Shown: positions 1-8,207 of the stretch, piece after piece | Layout: the number at the start of each line of letters is the position of its first letter | Numbering within the stretch: position 1 is the first letter of the stretch | NCBI GenBank assembly: GCA_013415865.1 | Contig: CP058896.1 | Coordinates: forward strand, 1,469,957 to 1,533,956 | DNA from: Methanomassiliicoccales archaeon | Lineage (GTDB): Archaea > Thermoplasmatota > Thermoplasmata > Methanomassiliicoccales > UBA472 | Length of the DNA: 64,000 nucleotides | Reading direction: 5' to 3' | Made by a program: the position numbers and the translations under genes | The notes under the pieces: model-generated | Database searches by the model: none | What the model saw: the letters and a program-made list of their open reading frames with translations, nothing else | What the model was told of the DNA's origin: nothing

Positions 1-750
1 AGGGACGCCTCGAAGGGGAAGGGCAGGGGGAGGGAGGTGCTTTCGGTGGTGCGGTCCGCCGATCTCATCCTGTTCGTCATGGACCCTTACGACACTAACA
101 TCCATGTCCTGGTGAGCGAGCTTGAGACGGCAGGCATACGGTTGAACACCCGCCCCCCCGATGTGGTCATAACTAGGAGGGACCAGGGGGGCATCGACGT
201 CAAGACGACGGTGGAGCTCACCAAGATGACAGAGGAATATGCCAAGGAGATCGTCATGGAATATGGCCATGTCAGCGCCGACGTCGTTATCAGGGAGGAT
301 ATAAACGTCGACCAGCTCATCGACGTGCTCGCTGGCAACAGGATATACATGAAGGCGATAATGGCGGTGAACAAGGTCGATACGGCGGACCCGGAATATC
401 TGGAACAGCTCAAGGTCAAGCTTCAGGAATGGCACCCCGTCTTCATCTCTGCGCAGGCAGGCATAGGGCTCGAGGAGCTGAAAGAGGCCATCTTCAAGCA
501 CATTGACCTCATACGCGTCTACCTGAAGAAACAAGGTCAGGAAGCGGACCTGAAAGAGCCGTTGATCGTGAGGAGGGACAGCACGGTAGGTGACGTCTGC
601 GATTCTCTGCACAGGGTCTTCAGGCAGAATTTCCGTTATGCGACCGTCTGGGGGAAAAGCGCCAAATTCCCAGGACAGATGGTGGGATTGGATCACGTGC
701 TACAGGACGGGGACATATTATCGATAATCATCAGACGCACGGGTGAATGA
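1..750 (+). CDS. DRG/Rbg-family GTP-binding protein, C-terminal part
   Basis: This is the C-terminal portion of a DRG-type (developmentally regulated GTP-binding, OBG superfamily) translational GTPase; the frame is open from the first base, so the gene begins upstream of the window. The first residues carry the KGKGRGREVLSVVR stretch that follows the G3 motif in this family. NKVD (G4) and an SAQAG (G5) follow, and the last 70 or so residues form a TGS domain. DRG proteins bind ribosomes with a DFRP partner in eukaryotes. The frame stays open upstream of the first possible internal start at 37, so that start is not used. The family is secure; the exact role in archaea is not. Confidence 0.93.
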   Translation, partial: RDASKGKGRGREVLSVVRSADLILFVMDPYDTNIHVLVSELETAGIRLNTRPPDVVITRRDQGGIDVKTTVELTKMTEEYAKEIVMEYGHVSADVVIREDINVDQLIDVLAGNRIYMKAIMAVNKVDTADPEYLEQLKVKLQEWHPVFISAQAGIGLEELKEAIFKHIDLIRVYLKKQGQEADLKEPLIVRRDSTVGDVCDSLHRVFRQNFRYATVWGKSAKFPGQMVGLDHVLQDGDILSIIIRRTGE

Positions 751-766
751 TGGTCGTTCCGAATGG

Positions 767-774
767 CATAAATG
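767..774 (+). promoter_or_regulatory. TATA box for the C-S lyase gene
   Basis: The octamer CATAAATG lies just after the stop of the GTPase gene and about 27 bp before the ATG at 797. That spacing is typical of an archaeal TATA box driving a leaderless transcript, and it supports 797 over the longer start that overlaps the GTPase gene. Read from sequence only. Confidence 0.45.
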
Positions 775-796
775 GATGTATGTTTTTCATCGGAGC

Positions 797-1972
797 ATGA
801 AGCGGAAGATGGGCCTCTCCACCCGATCGGTGGATGCTGGCGAGATCAAGGGCATAAAGGGATCTGTCAACACCCCTATCTTTCAAACATCCACATTCTT
901 CTATCCAACTGATGATGAGGAGACGTGGAAGGGCGGTCTCCCACCAGGCACATATATATACAGCAGGCATGGCAACCCCACTGTCCAGGCGGCGGAGGAC
1001 AAGATAGCTGCTTTGGAAGGGGCGGAGAGGGCATTGGTCTTCTCTTCGGGGATGGCCGCGACCTCAGCGACCGTGTTCTCGCTTTTGAGCAAAGGGGACC
1101 GCCTCGTCTCCATGGAGGACATCTATGGTGGCACATACAATCTGTTCAAGAACGACCTATCAAGGTTGGGCGTGACGACCGATTTTGTGCCTTCTGTCCA
1201 TACTGACGACATCATCGCCGCCCTGAAGCCCGGCACAAAGCTGCTCTGGCTCGAATGCCCGACCAACCCGTTGCTCAAGATCATCGACATCCCTGAGATA
1301 TGCAGGGCGGCGAAAGAGCAGGACGTGATGGTGGCGGTCGACAGCACATTCGCCTCGCCGTACAATATGAACCCCCTTGAGATGGGGGCGGACATAGTCA
1401 TGCATTCTTGCACTAAATATCTCAACGGCCATTCCGACCTGATAGCCGGGGCAGTTGCAGGGAGGCAGGAGATCATAAATGAGGTCTGGAAGAGAAGGAT
1501 AACGATGGGCGGCACATTGGACCCGATGGGCGCATTCCTGCTGTTAAGAGGGATGAAGACATTGGCGATACGCATGAGGCAGCATAACGAGAATGCGATG
1601 ACGTTGGCCACCTATCTGCTGGGGCACGAGAAGGTACAGAAGGTGCATTATCCTGGTCTTCCATGCCATCCGCAACATGAATTGGCCAAGAAGATGATGA
1701 GAGGCTTTGGAGGGATGGTATCGTTCGAGGTAAGAGGTGGGGTGAAAGCTGCGGAAAAGGTCATGAGGTCCTTCGAGCTTATCAACGTCGCGAGCAGCCT
1801 TGGGGGCGTGGAATCATTGGCAAGCATGCCGTTGAACACATCGCATACGGCATTCTCCGCGGAAGAAAGGAGGAAGCTCGGGATCGCGGACTCGATGATA
1901 AGGCTCTCTGTCGGTATCGAGGATGTCGAGGACCTAATCGACGACCTTGAACGTTCATTGGGACACATTTAA
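797..1972 (+). CDS. Trans-sulfuration PLP enzyme (cystathionine gamma-synthase/lyase family)
   Basis: PLP-dependent enzyme of the Cys/Met metabolism family, about 391 residues, the usual length. The N-terminal half has the YSRHGNPTV and FSSGMAA motifs. The PLP lysine sits in SCTKYLNGHSDL, and the C-terminal SLGGVESLASMP is the family's substrate loop. Members catalyse cystathionine synthesis, cystathionine gamma-cleavage or methionine gamma-cleavage; these cannot be separated by eye. The start at 797 is chosen because a TATA-like box lies 27 bp upstream, giving a leaderless mRNA; 809 is also possible. The gene follows the DRG GTPase directly but has its own promoter signal. Confidence 0.9.
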   Translation: MKRKMGLSTRSVDAGEIKGIKGSVNTPIFQTSTFFYPTDDEETWKGGLPPGTYIYSRHGNPTVQAAEDKIAALEGAERALVFSSGMAATSATVFSLLSKGDRLVSMEDIYGGTYNLFKNDLSRLGVTTDFVPSVHTDDIIAALKPGTKLLWLECPTNPLLKIIDIPEICRAAKEQDVMVAVDSTFASPYNMNPLEMGADIVMHSCTKYLNGHSDLIAGAVAGRQEIINEVWKRRITMGGTLDPMGAFLLLRGMKTLAIRMRQHNENAMTLATYLLGHEKVQKVHYPGLPCHPQHELAKKMMRGFGGMVSFEVRGGVKAAEKVMRSFELINVASSLGGVESLASMPLNTSHTAFSAEERRKLGIADSMIRLSVGIEDVEDLIDDLERSLGHI

Positions 1973-2038
1973 GACCAGCGATCGGATTGAATAAGCAAAA
2001 TAACCTATCATCAGCGGGCAAGGTAGAAAGGTGAGGAC

Positions 2039-2584
2039 ATGAGGACCAGGCATTTAGCGCTCTTGGTGGCCGCGGCAGGGGTCGCTATATTGTTGTTCGG
2101 CTTTATGACACCGACAACATCCGACGGAGGTGGCGGAATGAACAGTGGCGCCTCGGGGGAGAGGACCTCGTACTCCGTCAGCAATGGCCTTCTAATAATG
2201 GTAGGCTCGTTCATCGCAGCGACAGGGATCTCTTATTGGGCCTTCAAAGAGGATTATGTGCCTGTCCCCCGACCCCCCGTCGTAATGGTCCGAGAAGAAA
2301 AGGTAGAAGAAAAGGCGGATGAGGGACCGGTCGTCGAGGGGGCACATTCACCTATTGCGGGCGAGCATCTTCTCGTACTTCGTCTTCTTAACGGGGATGA
2401 AAGGTTCATGTTCCGGACCATCATCGACATGGGGGGCGAGGCGTTGCAGAAGGACCTCATCGCAAGGACGAAGATGTCCGATGCGAAGGTATCTAGGGTA
2501 ATCGACCGTCTGATCGAGAAGGGCCTGGTGACCAAGGAAAGATATGGGGTCACGAACAAGGTGAAGATCTCCGTAGAAAAATGA
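2039..2584 (+). CDS. Membrane protein with cytoplasmic winged-helix domain
   Basis: A 181-residue protein with one hydrophobic helix at residues 5-25 and a second at about 50-68, a short glycine/serine-rich loop between them, an acidic linker, and a C-terminal MarR-like winged helix (about residues 115-181). The winged helix includes ALQKDLIARTKMSDAKVSRV as the helix-turn-helix and a wing before the end. The layout, common in archaea, suggests a membrane-anchored transcription regulator that senses something outside or in the membrane. The signal and targets are unknown. The repeat cluster just downstream (2600-2659) could be a target but this is a guess. Confidence 0.75.
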   Translation: MRTRHLALLVAAAGVAILLFGFMTPTTSDGGGGMNSGASGERTSYSVSNGLLIMVGSFIAATGISYWAFKEDYVPVPRPPVVMVREEKVEEKADEGPVVEGAHSPIAGEHLLVLRLLNGDERFMFRTIIDMGGEALQKDLIARTKMSDAKVSRVIDRLIEKGLVTKERYGVTNKVKISVEK

Positions 2585-2599
2585 ACATAGACCATCCAG

Positions 2600-2659
2600 T
2601 TTTCACTTTTCAGCAAACTTTTCACCACTTTTCACATAGGGTTTTAATTATCTTTTCAC
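2600..2659 (+). repeat. Five direct repeats of TTTTCA(C/G)
   Basis: The heptamer TTTTCAC or TTTTCAG occurs at 2600, 2607, 2619, 2629 and 2653, all in the same orientation, inside 60 bp between the membrane winged-helix gene and the Cys-rich exported protein gene. Spacings are 7, 12, 10 and 24 bp. The TATA-like stretch TTTTAATTA (2642-2650) lies among them, about 60 bp before the start at 2715. They may be regulator half-sites or simple pyrimidine-rich repeats. Confidence 0.5.
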
Positions 2660-2714
2660 CCCTCGAGATCTATTCAGGCGCATCGGTCCGGTGCGCCTAG
2701 GAGGTGCGCATAGA

Positions 2715-3134
2715 ATGAACAAGAAAGTGATGATAGGGGCCGTTCTAGGAGCGGTCGTCCTGTTCGCTGTGGTAGCGTCCCTTGCTACAGCATTGCCCGG
2801 AAATGGCGATGCGGTCATTGCAGAGAAGGTTGGGGAAGACCCCAAAGGGCAAGGAGATTGTGACAGGACTCAGCAACAGCTCCGGGACAGGGACATGCTG
2901 AGAGACGGCTCGTGCTGCGATCAGGACGGCGACCGAGCCCTGAATCAAGAAAGGGAGAAGAAGAGGGATGGTACCTGTGGGGATGCTGCCGGCCCTGTGA
3001 GAGCGGGCGAGGCTGTCATGTATCAGGCGATGGAGCAGGTCCAGGAGCAGGTACAGACCTGTGCTGCGAACGGCAACTGCCCTGAAGGTTACGCCTATCA
3101 ATATCAGCATGCGAACCAGAACGGAAAAGCATGA
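2715..3134 (+). CDS. Small exported or membrane-anchored Cys/Gln-rich protein
   Basis: I do not recognise a family. The start at 2715 is fixed by a strong Shine-Dalgarno AGGAGGTG at 2699-2706, eight bases upstream. The 139-residue product has a positively charged N terminus and a hydrophobic segment (residues about 5-26) ending in ATA-like signal peptidase context. The rest is soluble and highly charged, with six cysteines (one GDC, one SCC pair, GTC, QTC, GNC) and Gln/Glu-rich runs such as EQVQEQVQ. It probably acts outside the membrane; paired cysteines could make disulfides or bind metal. The function is unknown. Confidence 0.7.
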   Translation: MNKKVMIGAVLGAVVLFAVVASLATALPGNGDAVIAEKVGEDPKGQGDCDRTQQQLRDRDMLRDGSCCDQDGDRALNQEREKKRDGTCGDAAGPVRAGEAVMYQAMEQVQEQVQTCAANGNCPEGYAYQYQHANQNGKA

Positions 3135-3150
3135 TGAACCCCCTTCGACA

Positions 3151-3171
3151 AACTTTTTATTTTTTTTATTA
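3151..3171 (+). terminator. T-rich transcription stop
   Basis: A run of 16 thymines broken only by single A residues (3154-3170) lies 20-35 bp after the stop of the exported-protein gene and before hisS. Archaeal RNA polymerase terminates at such T-tracts. No stem-loop is needed or seen. Confidence 0.5.
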
Positions 3172-3226
3172 GACGACCTGGCCTGGAGAGGAAAATGTTA
3201 AGATTGACAAGGTCATTGCTCGCCGC

Positions 3227-4471
3227 ATGATACAACGGCCGCGTGGAACCAGGGACTTCACCCCTGAGGAGATGGAGACGAGACGATCGTACGAATCAAT
3301 GATGAGGTCGGTCTCAATGTCCCACGGGTTCCGTGAGGTTCAGACACCGATATTCGAGCACACGGAGCTTTTTACCACGAAATCGGGACCTGGCATCGTG
3401 GAGGAGATGTATGCCTTCAAGGACAAGGGCGACAGGGAGATATGTCTCAGGCCCGAGCTCACGGCCTCGGTCATAAGGTTCTTCGTCAACGACCTTACCA
3501 ACTATCCAAGGCCTTTGAAGCTCTTCTATTTCGGGCCTTGTTTCAGGTATGAGAGGCCTCAGGCCGGTCGCTATAGAGAGTTCTATCAGTTCGGTGCAGA
3601 GATCATTGGTTCACCGACACCTGAGATGGACGCCGAGGTCATCGGTCTCGCCGCCTCGATATTGGAAAGGACCGGTCTCATTGATTATAAGATAAGAGTG
3701 GGGCACATAGGCCTTCTGAAAGGAATGCTCAAAGATGCTGGCGTGGAAGATGACAGGGCGTTGCCCATCCTTCAGAAGCTCGACAAAAAGAATTACGACG
3801 AGGCCCGGCCCTTGATGGAATCTGTTGGGATGGGAAGGGAGGACATAGAAAAGGTCATCGCCACGACGAAGGTCACGGGGCCAATATCGGTGCTGAAGGA
3901 TTATGAGGGCGAGGCGAGGGGATACCTTGAGGAAGTGTTCGAGATACTTGGTCACTATGGCCTCAAGAACCTCGAGGTGGACATGGGGGTCGTGAGAGGT
4001 CTGGCATATTATACCGGGATAGTCTTCGAGGTCGATGCCCCGAAACTAGGCGCGGAAAAGCAGATCTGTGGTGGCGGCTCATACTCCCTCAGCGAGCTGT
4101 TCGGAGGGGAGAAGGTATTCTCATCGGGGTTTGCGATCGGTTTCGACAGGACCTTGATAGCGCTGGAGAAGGAAGGGGTCAAACCGAAAAGGTTCAGGAT
4201 GAAGGCCTATGTCGTCCCTGTCAGCGATAACGTCAGGTCCAAGGCATATGAGATAACCGCGCTGCTCAGAAGGGCGGGCATCAGCGCCGACATGGACCTC
4301 ATGAGGAGGAACCTAGCAAAGAACTTCAAGTATGCCGATGCGATCGGCGTCGAGAACGTTGTGATAGTCGGTGAGAAAGAGATGACCTCTGGGGCTGTAA
4401 ATGTGAGGAACATGGCGAGCGGGGAGCAGAAGCTCGTCAAGATCGATGATCTTGTCTCTTATCTTGCTTGA
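3227..4471 (+). CDS. hisS: Histidyl-tRNA synthetase
   Basis: Class II aminoacyl-tRNA synthetase that charges tRNA-His, 414 residues, the normal archaeal length. Near the N terminus is the RGTRDFTPEEM signature. Next comes the RPELTASVIRFF stretch, then motif 2 (CFRYERPQAGRYREFYQFG). The two histidine-specific motifs are RGLAYYTGIVFEV and the GGGSYSLSELFGG loop, and motif 3 is FAIGFDR. A C-terminal anticodon-binding domain of about 90 residues follows. The gene runs convergently into the formyltransferase-family gene, overlapping it by about 13 bp at the 3' ends. Confidence 0.97.
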   Translation: MIQRPRGTRDFTPEEMETRRSYESMMRSVSMSHGFREVQTPIFEHTELFTTKSGPGIVEEMYAFKDKGDREICLRPELTASVIRFFVNDLTNYPRPLKLFYFGPCFRYERPQAGRYREFYQFGAEIIGSPTPEMDAEVIGLAASILERTGLIDYKIRVGHIGLLKGMLKDAGVEDDRALPILQKLDKKNYDEARPLMESVGMGREDIEKVIATTKVTGPISVLKDYEGEARGYLEEVFEILGHYGLKNLEVDMGVVRGLAYYTGIVFEVDAPKLGAEKQICGGGSYSLSELFGGEKVFSSGFAIGFDRTLIALEKEGVKPKRFRMKAYVVPVSDNVRSKAYEITALLRRAGISADMDLMRRNLAKNFKYADAIGVENVVIVGEKEMTSGAVNVRNMASGEQKLVKIDDLVSYLA

Positions 4472-5229
4472 ACAGATCGATCATCGGCCAATGCCGCTTC
4501 AATCTCCTTTGCGAGGCAGGGCGGCCTCTCGAGCTCCTTTCCTTCTCGGTCATAGACCTTTCCGCCCTTTATGACCAGGTCCCCGTTTACCATATGTTTG
4601 ATGACGCTCATCAGGAGATGCCCCTCCCTCCGGACGCCCTCCGCCCGGACCATCCTCCGAAGCTCATCATCGTCCCTTGCCAAGCTTCTCAGCCTCTCAA
4701 CATCGAACGAATCATATGCTATCGCGTCTCCACGGTCCAGATCGGGCGTGCAGACATGGACCGTCGCACCATAGGAGCGGTCCTTGTTCTCGACTACCTT
4801 CTCGATGACCTCCTCCCATGTCCCTTGATAAGTGCCAGGTAGGGCGGGATGCAGATTGATCATCACATATTCCATGCAGGTCTTTGGGTCCAATATGAGC
4901 ATATAGCCCGCAAGGACCCCGAAGTCCATCCGGTGAGGGGAGATGAGCTTCCTCATCTCTTTACCATATTCCTCCCTCCAGGCCTCGATGTCATTGGCCT
5001 TGAGCTCAGGCATGAAGCCGTCCGATGGTAGTATGATCACCGGGATACCCCGGTCCTTGGCCATTTGGACCATCTGCCGCCTGTTCTCATTACCCTTTAT
5101 GTCGCGATTGATGAACATGAACGCCAGCTCTACCTCTATCTCCTTGTCTTCGATCTTTTTCAAGATCGACCTGAACAGGTTCATCGAACCCTGGCCTCTA
5201 GCTGTTGTGAACCAACCTATCCTTTTCAT
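4459..5229 (-). CDS. Formyltransferase-family protein (PurN-like)
   Basis: A 256-residue protein of the folate-dependent formyltransferase fold. The catalytic set of PurN can be followed: Asn and His in INLHPALPGTYQG, and the Asp in TPDLDRGDAI after YGATVHV. PurN transfers a formyl group to glycinamide ribonucleotide in purine synthesis. This protein is longer than bacterial PurN and has a divergent N-terminal region (GWFTTARGQGSMN), so a different formyl acceptor is possible. The start at 5229 is chosen over 5268 because the Rossmann strand begins directly at MKRIGWFTT. It converges with hisS. Confidence 0.75.
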   Translation of the reverse strand: MKRIGWFTTARGQGSMNLFRSILKKIEDKEIEVELAFMFINRDIKGNENRRQMVQMAKDRGIPVIILPSDGFMPELKANDIEAWREEYGKEMRKLISPHRMDFGVLAGYMLILDPKTCMEYVMINLHPALPGTYQGTWEEVIEKVVENKDRSYGATVHVCTPDLDRGDAIAYDSFDVERLRSLARDDDELRRMVRAEGVRREGHLLMSVIKHMVNGDLVIKGGKVYDREGKELERPPCLAKEIEAALADDRSVQAR

Positions 5230-5455
5230 GCCATCACATCTCGATAATGTATCCAGACCGCCACTCATAATGTGCTGGCATGATAAAAAGGCTTGTCGAA
5301 GGATAATAAAGGGATGGGTGCGGGGCCGATGAAGATGGGGGGAATAAAAGCAACTCTTTTAGGAGGAGAGTTGAGCCACCGGCCCACCGCACCTATTATA
5401 CTGTTCTATGATTGTCTATTTATATTTATTTCAGCCCCGCTCGCTATTGGACGAA

Positions 5456-6286
5456 TTATAGCTTGGTCCTTTGTGACATCAGGTCCAGTTCGATATTTAC
5501 CAGTTCGTCGGCCTTGGAGATCATCGGATGCTCCCTCGGTGCATGCAAGATATCATATCTGCGGAAGCTTGAAAGCAGCCCTTGGACCGTGGCGAATAAC
5601 GGTTTTAGGTTCTCCGCTTTGATCTTGTACTCCCCTCTGACCTGCCTTACCACGAGCTCACTGTCCATTGTTATGGCGATCTCAAAGGCACCAAGCTCTT
5701 TCGCCTCTGTCAATGCGTCTATGAGACCATGGTACTCCGCCTCGTTGTTTGACATTATACCAAGGTACCTCGACCCTTTCTTCAGGATATCTCCGTCCTC
5801 GGAGCATATAATATAGGCGCATGCCGCTGGTCCGGGGTTATTCCTCGACCCTCCGTCGGAATAGACGATCAACCTTTGACCATCGGCGCGGAGATCTTTT
5901 TCTATAGGTGCCGTTGCGATCTTTGGCGAAGTATAAGAGATGTCCCTTAGGTACCTGTTCTTGTCATCGACCAATATGACCTTGGGAGCGATGGGCCGGT
6001 CAGTAAGCTCAAATGACATGATGATCACCTTGTCACCTTCCTTCACAAGGTGGGCGGCACCTCCATTGACCGAGACCGTCCCCGAGCCTGGAACCCCTTC
6101 GAAAATATACGTCTCGAATCTGGCACCATTGTCGGCATCAGAGACCAGGACCTTCTCTCCCGGCCATATGTCCGTATGTTTCAACAAAAGAGGGTCCACC
6201 ACGATGCTCCCGACATAGTCTGGATGCCTTTCTGTCACCGTAGCTCGGTGGATCTTGCCTCTGAGCACGAAACGCATGGTCGTCAA
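5456..6286 (-). CDS. panD: Fusion of pyruvoyl aspartate 1-decarboxylase (PanD) and RNase HI
   Basis: One unbroken 276-codon frame holds two enzymes. Residues 4-115 are PanD, which makes beta-alanine for pantothenate. The PanD residues are K11 and H13 (GKIHR), Y24, the self-cleavage site G26-S27 (YVGSI), R56, T59 and Y60 (NGARFETY), and N74 (SVNGGAAH). Residues 138-272 are an RNase HI with the full acidic set: D144 (YSDGGSRNNPGP), E184 (NEAEYHGL), D208 (TMDSEL) and D260 (KADELV). If PanD processes itself, the pyruvoyl alpha chain would carry the RNase H domain. The gene lies just downstream of the ABC importer operon on the same strand. A separate rnhB is at 33333-33977. Domain calls are firm; joint function is unknown. 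Confidence 0.92.
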   Translation of the reverse strand: MTTMRFVLRGKIHRATVTERHPDYVGSIVVDPLLLKHTDIWPGEKVLVSDADNGARFETYIFEGVPGSGTVSVNGGAAHLVKEGDKVIIMSFELTDRPIAPKVILVDDKNRYLRDISYTSPKIATAPIEKDLRADGQRLIVYSDGGSRNNPGPAACAYIICSEDGDILKKGSRYLGIMSNNEAEYHGLIDALTEAKELGAFEIAITMDSELVVRQVRGEYKIKAENLKPLFATVQGLLSSFRRYDILHAPREHPMISKADELVNIELDLMSQRTKL

Positions 6287-6339
6287 TCAATGCGACAGGT
6301 ATCTTCAATCTTTCCTATCGACAATCATAGGTCGTCTTA

Positions 6340-7137
6340 TCATTTCCTATTGGAATACGAGCCGAATATCTTGACGATGTTGGCCTTCAAGGTTTGGTCA
6401 TACTCCATCACCGCGTCGATGTTGAATACCTTCTGCATGTTCTCTCTTGTCAGGACCTGTTCCGGAGCACCGACCGCAAAGACCTTATGATCATGGATCA
6501 GAACGATCCTGTCGCAGTATTTGACCACCATAGGGAGGTCATGAGAGACGATCACGACCGTGAGCCCCTCATTCCTCGACAGGTCTCTCATAAGGTCGAG
6601 GGTATCGAACATGTGACAAACGTCCAGATGTAGGGTCGGCTCATCCAGAAGGACTATCTCAGGTCTTTGTGCGAGAGCCCTGGCGATGATGACCCTCTGC
6701 CTTTCACCGCCGCTCATAGTGTTGACATATCTTTCCGAGAGGTCTGAGATGTTGGTCTTCCTCATCGCATCCTCTACGATCCTCTCGTCCTCAATGGATT
6801 CGACCTGGAATCTTTCAAGAAAAGGCATCCTTCCCATCATTACTATATCCTTGACGGTGAAGGCGAAACGGATATCGTTGCTCTGCGGAACGACCGCTAT
6901 CTTCCGGGCTATCTGTTTTTTTGTGAGTTTTTCAAGATCAGAGCCTTCGAGCATCACCTTCCCCTTATCTGGGTGCAGGTCCTTGTTCAGGAGCTTCAAT
7001 AAAGTGGTCTTTCCACATCCATTGGGACCAAGGATACCTATTATCTCACCTTTTTTTATCTCGAGGTCAACCCCATCCAGCACGGGCCTCTCTCGATATT
7101 TGAAATGAAGGTTCTCCACGCTCAGCATCAGTCCCAC
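6340..7137 (-). CDS. ABC importer ATPase, iron/cobamide family
   Basis: ATP-binding subunit of a BtuCDF/FecBCDE-type importer, 265 residues. It has Walker A GPNGCGKTTL, a Q-loop in VVPQSNDI, the signature MSGGERQRV, Walker B IVLLDEPTLHLD and the switch His in IVSHDLP. It follows the permease gene with a 10-bp overlap, so the two are translationally coupled. Together with the binding protein upstream they form a complete importer. Substrates of this family are ferric siderophores, haem or corrinoids; the sequence does not say which. ATG codons at 7137 and 7128 are both possible starts. Confidence 0.92.
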   Translation of the reverse strand: MGLMLSVENLHFKYRERPVLDGVDLEIKKGEIIGILGPNGCGKTTLLKLLNKDLHPDKGKVMLEGSDLEKLTKKQIARKIAVVPQSNDIRFAFTVKDIVMMGRMPFLERFQVESIEDERIVEDAMRKTNISDLSERYVNTMSGGERQRVIIARALAQRPEIVLLDEPTLHLDVCHMFDTLDLMRDLSRNEGLTVVIVSHDLPMVVKYCDRIVLIHDHKVFAVGAPEQVLTRENMQKVFNIDAVMEYDQTLKANIVKIFGSYSNRK

Positions 7138-8153
7138 CCCACCTCATGCCTGCGTCTTCGCAACAGATATATGAAGTATGGCGCACCGATGAGAGCGGTC
7201 ACTATCCCGACAGGGAGTATCCCTATTCCTGGGGCGATGACCCTGGAGATGTAATCGCACATCATCAGGAACGATGCCCCCCCGATGAGCGAGGCCGGAA
7301 GCAGTGCTCGGTTGTCTGGCCCCATCAATATCCTTAGTATGTGGGGCACTACAAGGCCCACGAAACCTATGACGCCCACGAAAGCAACGGCCGCCGCGGT
7401 GACCAGGGCAGATGCGACCAATAATTGAAGCCTGACCTTCGGCACCTCGACCCCTAGGTCGAGAGCGTGGTTCCCACCCAGCATCATAGCGTTAAGGTCC
7501 CTGGAACTGGCGATCATCAGGATGCAGCCAGCAGCTATCAGAGGCGCAACTATCAGAATATTGTCCCAGGTTGCATTGGTCAGATTGCCCATGGTCCAAT
7601 ACACTATACCCTGCAACTGCTCGCCTGCGAGGTAGGTGAGAAGTGAGACCAATGCCGAAAGGAACGATCCAACCGCTATCCCGGCAAGAAGCAGGGTCTC
7701 GGTAGGCACCTTTCCACCCACCCTTGATATCGAGTAGACAAGGAACAGCGTTCCCATACAGGTAATGAACGCCAGCATCGGGATCATAAGCAATGATGGC
7801 AGCCAAGAGACCGTGAATGTGAGACCGATCGCGGCCCCCAAGGACGCACCTGATGACAATCCTAGTATGTATGGAGAGGCCATCGGGTTCCTGAACAGCG
7901 CCTGCATCACAGCGCCCGCGATCCCTAGGGCGGCCCCGACCAGACATGTCATGACGACCCTTGGAAGGTTCATCTTCTGGACTATGATGATATTTGTATC
8001 GGAGCCCACCCCGAACAACGCCCAGAAGGCCTCGGAGAACGACAAGGGTATAAATGCCTGGGTAAGGTCCAGGACCATGAATACGAACAGCAATGCGAAT
8101 AAGGCGATATAAACAGTTAGAACCCTCACCCGCCTTTTCCTGGATCCTTTCAT
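7128..8153 (-). CDS. ABC importer permease, BtuC/FecD family
   Basis: Integral membrane subunit of 341 residues with about ten hydrophobic segments. The family signatures GAALGIAGAVMQALFRNPMA and the cytoplasmic coupling region near GGNHALDLGVEV are easily seen, with GFVGLVVPHILRIL later on. It partners with the ATPase encoded next (10-bp overlap) and the binding protein encoded before it. It acts in the cytoplasmic membrane to move iron chelates, haem or cobamides inward. Confidence 0.94.
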   Translation of the reverse strand: MKGSRKRRVRVLTVYIALFALLFVFMVLDLTQAFIPLSFSEAFWALFGVGSDTNIIIVQKMNLPRVVMTCLVGAALGIAGAVMQALFRNPMASPYILGLSSGASLGAAIGLTFTVSWLPSLLMIPMLAFITCMGTLFLVYSISRVGGKVPTETLLLAGIAVGSFLSALVSLLTYLAGEQLQGIVYWTMGNLTNATWDNILIVAPLIAAGCILMIASSRDLNAMMLGGNHALDLGVEVPKVRLQLLVASALVTAAAVAFVGVIGFVGLVVPHILRILMGPDNRALLPASLIGGASFLMMCDYISRVIAPGIGILPVGIVTALIGAPYFIYLLRRRRHEVGWD

Positions 8154-8207
8154 GTGCTCGACCTCGTATCGAATTTTAAAATGGTTTACTGGCGAAGGGC
8201 ATTGCCT

